From Bacteroidales bacterium (GTDB lineage: Bacteria; Bacteroidota; Bacteroidia; Bacteroidales; Tenuifilaceae): a stretch of 49,252 bases of DNA. Positions 42,742-49,252 of the stretch are shown here, piece by piece (within the stretch, counting starts at the first letter, position 1; every line of letters starts with the position of its first letter). The notes below the pieces were generated by a model that was given only the letters and a program-made list of their open reading frames with translations, did no database searches and had not been told where the DNA came from. Where the stretch lies: positions 1 through 49,252 of the forward strand of contig JABFRB010000032.1 of assembly GCA_013141385.1 (NCBI GenBank). Direction: 5' to 3'. Position numbers and translations under genes: made by a program.

Positions 42742-43926
42742 TTATCGCCCAAACCGATAACCAATGTTCCACTCAATAAAATCGGCAACATGGAATGCGT
42801 AATCACGAAGGGTAATGCCAATAAATAGGTTATTGGCAAAGTGGTATTTAATGCCTACTCTCTGGTGGAAGTTGGGCGATTGGTTTTTAATTTTCTTACG
42901 ATATAGGTAGAATGCAGGCTGTAGGGTTAGGGATAATTTGTTTATTACCAATTCGTATGAGGGATAAATGCTTACCTGAATTTTATCGCCTAGGGGCTTA
43001 TCAAATAGCACTGTTTGGTTATTATCAATGGCTACCTGAGCATTCACCGAGCCATTATACGTAATTGTGGTTCCAATCCCAAATTTTGACAGATGGCTTA
43101 TCTGCTTGTTATACATCACTGATAAGCCAAAAACAGGAAAATAAACACCCTCGTATTTCTCAATAATATTAATATTCACCGAATCGTATACCACATTCTT
43201 TACCCCAGCAAATACGGAAATCAACCATTCTTTGGAATGGATATACTTTGAAATATCCTGCGTGCGAAAGGATGGAGTATCGTAGAAGTTGTATTTTAGG
43301 CTAATTTTAGGTGCTACGGTGTTAATACCTAGGTTGGGTTCTTTAATGGTACCATTGGAAAAATGTGTAAGGCTAAACCCTGTAACCAACTCAATTTTAT
43401 GGGTTAAGTAGTATTGTAAATTCAAGCCAACATCAATCAGGAATGATTCTCCGGCACCCATAGCGGAATTGAACTTATTAGTAACCGGGTTAAATGATCT
43501 CCAGTTAAAGGTAGCACCAAATCCTAACTCGTAGTTAAATGATAATCTATTCCACCTTTTAAAGGGTGCATTAAAAAACCCGTATATAGCAATAGGATAG
43601 CCAATCTCCTTGGCGTTATAAAAATCGGCAAAGTATAAACCAACGCCCCAATTCGGGTATTTGTAAAGCTGCTCCCAAAGTTTATTCCCTCTGGTTTGTA
43701 TGGAGAATTTTATTGATGATGCCTGAAAATTGTTAATCTTTTCAGCTTCGATATTCGTTCCCCTAAGGAAATTATTGGTGGAAAAAACGTAACCATTCTG
43801 ATACATTGCCTGCATGGATGGACTATTCCAAATATTTATTCTATGATATTTCACAGAATCAACCTGTGATTGACTGAAGATAGGGAGTGCAAGAAAAACC
43901 AATGCGTAAAAGGTTTTCATTTTCAA
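42742..43926 (-). CDS. PagL-like acyloxyacyl hydrolase, outer-membrane barrel
   Basis: A signal peptide (ends near FSQSQ) precedes a beta-barrel of about 370 residues. The sequence FSLTHFSNGTIKEPNLGIN contains the H-x-S pair (His188, Ser190) and the SNG motif of PagL lipid A 3-O-deacylases. The protein is about twice the length of PagL, as is usual for Bacteroidota acyloxyacyl hydrolase-like proteins. It probably deacylates lipid A in the outer membrane. Its last 12 codons and about 60 bp beyond are repeated at 39349 and 40007, suggesting that its 3' end is an integration target. Confidence 0.82.
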   Translation of the reverse strand: MKMKTFYALVFLALPIFSQSQVDSVKYHRINIWNSPSMQAMYQNGYVFSTNNFLRGTNIEAEKINNFQASSIKFSIQTRGNKLWEQLYKYPNWGVGLYFADFYNAKEIGYPIAIYGFFNAPFKRWNRLSFNYELGFGATFNWRSFNPVTNKFNSAMGAGESFLIDVGLNLQYYLTHKIELVTGFSLTHFSNGTIKEPNLGINTVAPKISLKYNFYDTPSFRTQDISKYIHSKEWLISVFAGVKNVVYDSVNINIIEKYEGVYFPVFGLSVMYNKQISHLSKFGIGTTITYNGSVNAQVAIDNNQTVLFDKPLGDKIQVSIYPSYELVINKLSLTLQPAFYLYRKKIKNQSPNFHQRVGIKYHFANNLFIGITLRDYAFHVADFIEWNIGYRFGR

Positions 43927-44163
43927 ATTGTAATTTTCTCTACACTGTATTAAACTTGCTACTGCTATGTTAATTGCAAAGATTAAATTACCCCCTACAC
44001 AACTCTGTTATAACCCCTTGTTTAAGGGGTTGGGGTTTATTTGTCATTTTAAATTTAACATAACACTAATTTATACAAAATCACTCATCCATAAAGTATT
44101 CAAACGAGAAATGAAAATCAACTTAATGTTTAGCCAAGTTACGAAATACTTTCGTATTCGCAA

Positions 44164-44562
44164 TTATTTGATTCTCTCGGCAAATGCTATAATATGCCCA
44201 TCGGGATCGGAGAAGTAGCAAACCCTATCGCCCCAATCGCGATCGATAATTGGGCTTACCAATTTTGCTTCGCATTTGGTTGCATTATCAAATTCCAGTT
44301 GGATGCTTTCAACATAAAAGTAGAGTTCGCAACGTGGGATTCCATTGCCAGTATTGGGATGCGGGGTTTTATCGCCCAATATTTTGGCGATGCCTTTGTT
44401 GGGCATTAGCCCAATTTTACAGCTGCCCGATAGAATAAATTCGGTCATTCCGGGGACATTCAAATCGGGGTCTTTACGAAATATTTTTTGATAAAATTTG
44501 CAACTTTCTTCCTGATTATTTACGTAAAGAATTGTTTCGATTAGTTTAATATGGTTTATCAT
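44164..44562 (-). CDS. VOC-superfamily protein (glyoxalase/bleomycin resistance fold)
   Basis: The 132-residue protein has the paired beta-alpha-beta layout of the VOC fold: KLIETILYVNNQEESCKFYQ, GMTEFILSGSCKIGLMPN, CELYFYVESIQLEFDNA and RDWGDRVCYFSDPDGHIIAF. The final FSDPDGHIIAFAE is diagnostic. Members include glyoxalase I, fosfomycin or bleomycin resistance proteins and dioxygenases; the metal ligands are not certain enough to choose. Transcribed alone. Confidence 0.88.
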   Translation of the reverse strand: MINHIKLIETILYVNNQEESCKFYQKIFRKDPDLNVPGMTEFILSGSCKIGLMPNKGIAKILGDKTPHPNTGNGIPRCELYFYVESIQLEFDNATKCEAKLVSPIIDRDWGDRVCYFSDPDGHIIAFAERIK

Positions 44563-44727
44563 GTTTTCTATGATTTTGCGGGGCTTATATTGTTATAATT
44601 ATATTGTTTTAAATTTATAATATAAAAGATTTACCACAGTGATAAATGGACTTTAAGCCATTTTTGATATTTTCATCCCATTATCAGAATGTGGATGGAT
44701 TTATGGCTTATTGTGTAATTAATAAAC

Positions 44728-44742
44728 ATCGCAAATTGCGAT
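44728..44742. repeat. ATCGCAAATTGCGAT palindrome, copy 4
   Basis: This is a perfect 15-bp palindrome in the spacer between the VOC and DUF3052-like genes. Confidence 0.5.
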
Positions 44743-44800
44743 AATATTTCTCATTAATTATCAATCTGGTATTTTGGTTAATTAATATTTCATAATTTGG

Positions 44801-45226
44801 TTATTTTTTTCCAACCTTACTTATAGGCCTAAAGCGCAATGCGCTCCATGTATCGTCAATAGAAATTGCTGCTACTGTTGTAATACAAAATTCTTCGGCT
44901 GTTACTCGAATGGAATCCCTGTTGATATCGGTTTTAATTTTTGAGGTTCCTTTCGGGTAGGCAAACCATAGAACGCTATCTAATTCAATGAATTTTAGCT
45001 GTTCTTTTAGAAAATCAAGAAACTCCTTTTTATTGTTAATGAATACCAATGTATTGCTGTTCAACGATTTTATGTTGAGAGTGGTTTTGAAACCAAGTTT
45101 CACAAATTCCTTTTCAAGGTTTTCTGGCGCATTGATTACAATTCCAGCACCCTTAAACTTAAGTTTATGGATAATATCTTGCATACTGCTTGATTTTTTG
45201 TTCGCTATAAATATGAAATCACTCAA
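44801..45226 (-). CDS. DUF3052-like protein
   Basis: The 141-residue cytosolic protein contains FIANKKSSSMQDIIHKLKFK, LWFAYPKGTSKIKTDINRDS and DDTWSALRFRPI. The LWFAYPKGTSKIKTD stretch and the WSALRFR end recall DUF3052 and related YdeI-adjacent families, whose function is unknown. The gene is alone. Confidence 0.6.
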   Translation of the reverse strand: MSDFIFIANKKSSSMQDIIHKLKFKGAGIVINAPENLEKEFVKLGFKTTLNIKSLNSNTLVFINNKKEFLDFLKEQLKFIELDSVLWFAYPKGTSKIKTDINRDSIRVTAEEFCITTVAAISIDDTWSALRFRPISKVGKK

Positions 45227-45330
45227 TTAATTTAAATTACATAATGTTAAAACAACAAAGTTGAATTTTAGTTGATATTGTAAGATGGCTTTATAAACCT
45301 CAATATTATATTAAATAACTATAAATAATT

Positions 45331-46806
45331 TTACTTTTCCCCTTTCAACTTCTTAATAACTGTATCGATTTGCTTGTTTATATCCTCAATTTGAACTCCA
45401 TAGGCATCAGTATTTTCCTCAATTGCTTTGCAATACAAATCGCATGTTTTAACTCTTAAATCGCAATATTGTAATAACTTTTTATTCTTATCATGAATTG
45501 TGCTTGGCAAATTTAATTTCTCCACCTCGTTAATAAGTTTAATACTTTCGTTCCAAAAATAAAGGCTTCTTGTTTTAATTTCTTTTAGTAGTTTTTCATC
45601 AGTTGTGTTCTCAGGCATTTTAAACATTTCTAAAGCCATGGATTCATAAGCAATAAATTCTTTCATTCTAGCATCATATTTTCCAAAATCATAACTAGTA
45701 ATATTTTTATAAACTAATGTTGATGAGAATATAATAACGACAGAAAGAATTGCAACAAGTGTATATTTTAATTTTAGGTCATCACTTCTTTTTAAACTTG
45801 GGATAAAGGAATAACCAATAACAATTCCAGAAATAAGTCCACCTATATGAGCAGCATTATCAATTCCTCCCTTCAATCCATTAAGCAAATTGTATCCAAC
45901 AAAAATTGCAATACTTGTTAATAAGGCATTCCGTGCCGATTTCTCAATTAAATTTGTTGTTAACATAGCGAGAAAAACCCCATACAACCCAAAGATTGCT
46001 CCTGAGGCTCCAGCACTTATTGTTAAATCATGCCACCATAAGCTTGTTACACTGGCTACTAAACCTGTAAGTAAGTATGCTGCAATAAACCTTGTTTTGC
46101 CCAAATGCGGCTCTAAAAGCAAACCAATGTATAGCAAAGCATACATATTCATTAGTAGATGAAAAATGCCAATGTGTAGAAAACAGTTTGTGATTAAACG
46201 CCACCATTCACCATCTAATGTTACGGGTCGAAAATTTGCGCCCCAAGTAATCAGGCTTTCATTATCGGGAAGAAAAATATTGACACCCCTAATAGCCATT
46301 AGGATAAAAATTGCAATATTTAAGTTTATTAATATAGGCGTAATAAAATAGCCTTGTGAAGGTTTAAAAATCGATAGAATTCCAGATATTTTTTCTTTTG
46401 TTGTTGGTGGTGCTTGATTTAAAATATCATCTTCCTTTGGAACAAAGTTTGGTTTAAGCTCTTCGAATTTTTGGTTTAATTCTTCGGGTAAAAAAGCGTT
46501 TTTATTTTCATTGAATGAAGAAATAAATTTAGAAATATTCTCCTTGTTTTTCCCCCAGTCAACCATTTGACTTCCTGTGCATTCACTTTTTAGAAAAGCT
46601 TTATTATCTTGTATTTTAATTTTCACCTCTTCGCTAAATGAACTCATCGACATTTTTGTATAAGCTATAAATCCATTCTCACTTATAAATCCAATATTCC
46701 AATTGAGTTTTTTAGATGTTTCAATTGCAATAATTAAAAAATGCTCGGGCGAAAGGTTATCAAGAGAAATTTCTTGAATGTGTTTCGGTGAAAGTCCAAA
46801 TGCCAT
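45331..46806 (-). CDS. Rhomboid-family intramembrane serine protease
   Basis: A soluble N-terminal domain of about 150 residues (unassigned) is followed by six to seven membrane helices with rhomboid motifs. These are GEWWRLITNCFLHIGIFHLL, the catalytic Ser268 in ISAGASGAIFGLYG and His320 in NAAHIGGLISG. A soluble C-terminal helical region of about 130 residues follows. Rhomboids cut transmembrane helices of other proteins. The soluble flanks suit a regulatory or adaptor role. Transcribed alone; the substrate is unknown. Confidence 0.92.
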   Translation of the reverse strand: MAFGLSPKHIQEISLDNLSPEHFLIIAIETSKKLNWNIGFISENGFIAYTKMSMSSFSEEVKIKIQDNKAFLKSECTGSQMVDWGKNKENISKFISSFNENKNAFLPEELNQKFEELKPNFVPKEDDILNQAPPTTKEKISGILSIFKPSQGYFITPILINLNIAIFILMAIRGVNIFLPDNESLITWGANFRPVTLDGEWWRLITNCFLHIGIFHLLMNMYALLYIGLLLEPHLGKTRFIAAYLLTGLVASVTSLWWHDLTISAGASGAIFGLYGVFLAMLTTNLIEKSARNALLTSIAIFVGYNLLNGLKGGIDNAAHIGGLISGIVIGYSFIPSLKRSDDLKLKYTLVAILSVVIIFSSTLVYKNITSYDFGKYDARMKEFIAYESMALEMFKMPENTTDEKLLKEIKTRSLYFWNESIKLINEVEKLNLPSTIHDKNKKLLQYCDLRVKTCDLYCKAIEENTDAYGVQIEDINKQIDTVIKKLKGEK

Positions 46807-47036
46807 AAAATAATGTTTTCAATTATTATTAATATTTTGTCAAGTAATTATAAAATATTTGCAAATGTTAAGTTTATTTATTGTGTTTGCAAATTTGATT
46901 TTCAAAGGTTATTTTGATCGTTAGGTTTCTCTAAACGCACAGCAAACGCTTAGTTTAAAAGGATATTTAAACCCTAATTAGTAAAACTAGCAAAAAGAGG
47001 TGAATCTAGCAAATGCGTCATCTAGCCCGAGTGGCA

Positions 47037-47777
47037 TCAATTAGCTGGTGTATCCCAGGATATCCTATCGTTCTTAAATATAAATCGTTTATTATCCGGT
47101 CGTTTCTTGTTAAATCTTTCCCATTTTTCACTTGCCTCCTGACATCTTTCCTCAATTTCCTTTTTATCAAGACCTAGTGAAAGTTCTTCTACACTGGCAA
47201 AGAAAAGCATACTGTTCCTAGTAGGGCTGGTGTCGTCATTAATGTAATAAAGATCATCATCTATTTCATCGGCTAAAATATAAATCGAATTTTCAATACT
47301 CAAAAACTCCTTCTCCTCCTTAAATGACTTAAATATTTTATCAATCCGCATATCTATTGCATATTTTGTTAGTGCAATAATTGTGGCGTTTTCCATATCT
47401 TCCAGCTGCATTTTCTCTTCAAGAAGTATTTGTAAGGATTTTGATGTCAAAGATTTCAAATACTCTTTAGGAACGGCTATAATATCAGTAGATTGTTCAA
47501 TGTAGTAATCTTGAATATTACTACTTAATAAAGCAATTTTGAGTGCTTTTCTTTCTAGAGGTTCAATGGCTTTTTTAAATTCCTTCCAGTTTTTTTTCAC
47601 TTTTAGGTGTTCTTGGGATAATAGCTGTTTAATCATAAGCCTTGCTTCTTGAAGCCTATCTTTTGGTAGTTTTTCGATGCTATCTGTTTCAAAACGATCA
47701 AGAACCACTTTTGTGATTTCTTTACTCAAGTATTTTACAAATAGACTATTTAAGCCGATAGTTTCTAAAAGTTTCAT
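47037..47777 (-). CDS. Hypothetical cytosolic protein, 246 aa
   Basis: I do not recognise this protein. It is helical and highly charged (ITKVVLDRFETDSIEKLPKD; KKNWKEFKKAIEPLERKALK), with no signal peptide or membrane segment. A central acidic stretch (ILADEIDDDLYYINDDTSP) is followed by a basic tail (RFNKKRPDNKRFIFKNDR). It stands between the rhomboid gene and a long gene-free stretch that leads to the ParD/ParE cassette. Confidence 0.6.
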   Translation of the reverse strand: MKLLETIGLNSLFVKYLSKEITKVVLDRFETDSIEKLPKDRLQEARLMIKQLLSQEHLKVKKNWKEFKKAIEPLERKALKIALLSSNIQDYYIEQSTDIIAVPKEYLKSLTSKSLQILLEEKMQLEDMENATIIALTKYAIDMRIDKIFKSFKEEKEFLSIENSIYILADEIDDDLYYINDDTSPTRNSMLFFASVEELSLGLDKKEIEERCQEASEKWERFNKKRPDNKRFIFKNDRISWDTPAN

Positions 47778-48333
47778 TAGAACTTGATTTATGGTCTATA
47801 TTTAATCTCCAATCATATCCAAAATTCAAAATTCCTTCAAAACTTTATATTTCTCTTCTCACTTTTCTCCTTGGGGTAAGAATTTATTTTCTCTCGGAAA
47901 TATGGGGAATTGCACACCTAGTTTATTTAAATTACTTTATAAGATTCACTCCTTCAGGTTGTAAATATCTGACTATAAACATTCTAATACAAATATATAT
48001 TTTATTTAATTATATATCAATACTCATATGATTTATTTTGATACAAGTTGTTATTGAAAAACTTCGATTTATCATTCACATTGGCAAAACCTCACCAATT
48101 CGACTCAATCTCATCCTGCCATAAATAAGTAGACACGGGACATTCTGAAAACTTGCGGTGGAGATGGTGATTTTTTTGTTTTGTCTTATCCTGAAATAGT
48201 TTGACCCCAAACAAGCCAAATGGAAGAGATAAGACAGTTTCTCTGCAAAGGCATTTTGATTCATTGCAAAGAGATTTTGTTACTCTGCAATGGGGTTTTG
48301 TTGAGAAAATGGTTTGACGAATTGTAAATCTGC
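47778..48333. other. Gene-free spacer with a short 21-bp repeat run
   Basis: No credible gene is present. Positions 48241-48303 hold three degenerate 21-bp units (CTCTGCAAAGGCATTTTGATT, CATTGCAAAGAGATTTTGTTA-like, CTCTGCAATGGGGTTTTGTTG) that would encode heptapeptides of LCKGILI type on the plus strand. The rest is AT-rich; short ORFs in it have no supporting features. Confidence 0.5.
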
Positions 48334-48462
48334 GCTAACGTTTGCTAAAAAGCGTTGGGAAGTTCGAAGCAGCGTTATCGTTCCACGGTAAAACTGATGC
48401 TAATACACTACAATAAAAACTATCTAACCGTCAATTAAAATGGATTTTAGCTGCTGTTGTAT
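48334..48462 (-). repeat. attC-like spacer S3
   Basis: On the minus strand it runs from GCAGCTAAAATCCATTTTAATTGACGG through TTTTACCGTGGAACGATA to AGCAAACGTTAGCGCAG. The order and sequence match spacer S2 (19141-19279), including the ACCGTGG block and the AGCAAACGTTAGC end. It lies directly 3' of parE. Confidence 0.6.
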
Positions 48463-48469
48463 GCAATTT

Positions 48470-48766
48470 TTATTCGTCGATTCGGTTTTCAATGTCCATT
48501 TTGTGATGTAAAACCCTTATTATTTCAACAATATTCCTTCTGGATTTCTTATAGAAAATAATGTGCGACTTCACCATTGATGCTCTATATCCTTTTTTAA
48601 TGTAGTCAACGGATTTTCCACTTTCAAAGTTCTCAGAAATAAACTCGATTTCGTCTAAAATTAGATTGTAGTATCTATCAGCTTGCTCAAGCGACCAGTT
48701 TTCAAATGTGTATAACCATATCTTTTCTATATCTTGATTTGCTTTCTCACTAATTAAGTATCTCAT
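48470..48766 (-). CDS. parE: ParE/RelE-superfamily toxin
   Basis: The 98-residue protein reads MRYLISEKANQDIEKIWLYT at the N-terminus. It contains EQADRYYNLILDEIEFISEN and GYRASMVKSHIIFYKKSRRN, ending in the usual VEIIRVLHHKMD. This is a complete ParE-type toxin, which poisons gyrase in studied cases. It overlaps parD by four bases (ATGA type), so translation is coupled. Flanked by attC-like spacers on both sides. Confidence 0.9.
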   Translation of the reverse strand: MRYLISEKANQDIEKIWLYTFENWSLEQADRYYNLILDEIEFISENFESGKSVDYIKKGYRASMVKSHIIFYKKSRRNIVEIIRVLHHKMDIENRIDE

Positions 48767-49011
48767 TTCTTCAAGTGTTTAGCATGAAGATTTTTAAGAT
48801 TTTCTGTTCGGTCAAAGTCTTTAATAAATCCACTCTTCTCTCCAATTTCAAGTTCCTTAATTAGAGCATTATACCTATTCTCCTCATTCTCCAAAAGACG
48901 AAGAGCCGTTCTAATAACCTCACTAACAGACGAAAATTTTCCAGAAGAGATTTTCTCATTAACAAAGTTCTCGAAATATTCTCCAAGTAGTATTGATGTA
49001 TTCTTTGCCAT
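48763..49011 (-). CDS. parD: ParD-family antitoxin
   Basis: The 82-residue protein has a ribbon-helix-helix N-terminus (NTSILLGEYFENFVNEKIS; SGKFSSVSEVIRTALRLLEN). The C-terminal tail (NLKNLHAKHLKK) wraps the toxin. It precedes parE with a four-base overlap, the standard order. It should repress its own promoter in the 49012-49060 region; the motif ACCAATTCTTGGT (49034-49046) there is a good inverted repeat and candidate operator. Confidence 0.9.
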   Translation of the reverse strand: MAKNTSILLGEYFENFVNEKISSGKFSSVSEVIRTALRLLENEENRYNALIKELEIGEKSGFIKDFDRTENLKNLHAKHLKK

Positions 49012-49033
49012 TGTAAATATTTTCTCTCAAAAA

Positions 49034-49046
49034 TACCAATTCTTGG
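49034..49046. promoter_or_regulatory. Candidate parD operator
   Basis: ACCAA-TTC-TTGGT is a perfect inverted repeat about 25-35 bp before the parD start, a usual place for ParD autoregulation. No binding is known. Confidence 0.45.
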
Positions 49047-49054
49047 TATCAATT

Positions 49055-49170
49055 CAAAATCTCGCAACGGCTTTTTGATAAAATTACAAACAACGGTTTC
49101 TAGTTGGTTGCGTTTGGGAATTTAACTCCGCCTTTAGATTTGCATTCAAATAAAAACATTAATTTTCAAT
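49055..49170 (-). repeat. attC-like spacer S4
   Basis: On the minus strand it contains GGCGGAGTTAAATTCCCAAA followed by CGCAACCAACTAGAAACCGTTG, similar to 3484-3529 upstream of the VanZ-like gene. It lies directly upstream of parD, as S1 lies upstream of its gene. Confidence 0.5.
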
Positions 49171-49252
49171 ACCGATTAACCAGAAGAGTAAAGGTGAACT
49201 AGTAGCTCCGCCAGATTATAAGATCTAAGTTCAGCTAAAGACCCTTACTCTT

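Noticed and set aside
48076-48264. 62-codon minus-strand frame
   Set aside because: Composition is not protein-like and part of it is the 21-bp repeat read backwards.

Overview
The window looks like part of a chromosome from a member of the Bacteroidota, probably class Bacteroidia. The DNA is AT-rich. It carries the GldF/GldG transporter genes, a type IX secretion (T9SS) C-terminal sorting domain, many secreted proteins of Bacteroidota-typical families (DUF4340, DUF6263, DUF3108, a PorT-like barrel) and few Shine-Dalgarno sites. No rRNA, tRNA or CRISPR array was seen.

Layout. (1) 1-4000, plus strand: small accessory genes (unknown protein, HEPN-like protein, DUF6326-like and VanZ-like membrane proteins). 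They are separated by long repeat-rich spacers, one of which holds the 3' end of a decayed tyrosine recombinase. (2) 4059-14030, minus strand: a conserved core block read from right to left as surE, small membrane gene, lpxB, spoIID-like, gldF, gldG, DUF4340, a broken DUF4160 gene with DUF2442, dnaN, exonuclease. (3) 14518-20007: an SPFH protein, a DUF5694 protein, two lipoproteins, then two unknown membrane-anchored genes sitting in cassette-like sites. (4) 20008-21200: non-coding and rich in repeats, with a 21-bp/84-bp tandem array and REP-like hairpins. (5) 21202-36382: mostly secreted enzymes and envelope proteins (SGNH hydrolase, PAS histidine kinase, RadC-like protein, YdeI family, DUF3108, Xaa-Pro peptidase, DUF6263, M28 peptidase, HEAT protein, lipoprotein nucleosidase, DUF3788, beta-barrel, alpha/beta hydrolase). 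(6) 36524-43926: an accessory island holding a DUF4209-like/antitoxin/PIN operon, an orphan nucleotidyltransferase (MNT), a lectin-domain protein, a T9SS-sorted peptide and a PagL-like barrel gene. (7) 44164-49252: a VOC protein, a DUF3052-like protein, a rhomboid protease, an unknown gene and a ParD/ParE pair.

The most unusual feature is a network of related spacer sequences around the accessory genes. Several genes have short inverted repeats just outside their ends (core GTTGGC, GTTAGC or TTGCCAG). The spacers at 3231-3535, 19141-19279, 48334-48462 and 49055-49170 share sequence and at least one can fold as a long imperfect hairpin. They behave like integron attC sites but do not fit the published core consensus. 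In addition, the last dozen codons of the PagL-like barrel gene plus about 60 bp of downstream DNA are present three times (42740, 40007 and 39349), as if accessory genes had been inserted repeatedly at the 3' end of that gene. I infer a site-specific cassette system whose recombinase is decayed here or lies outside the window.
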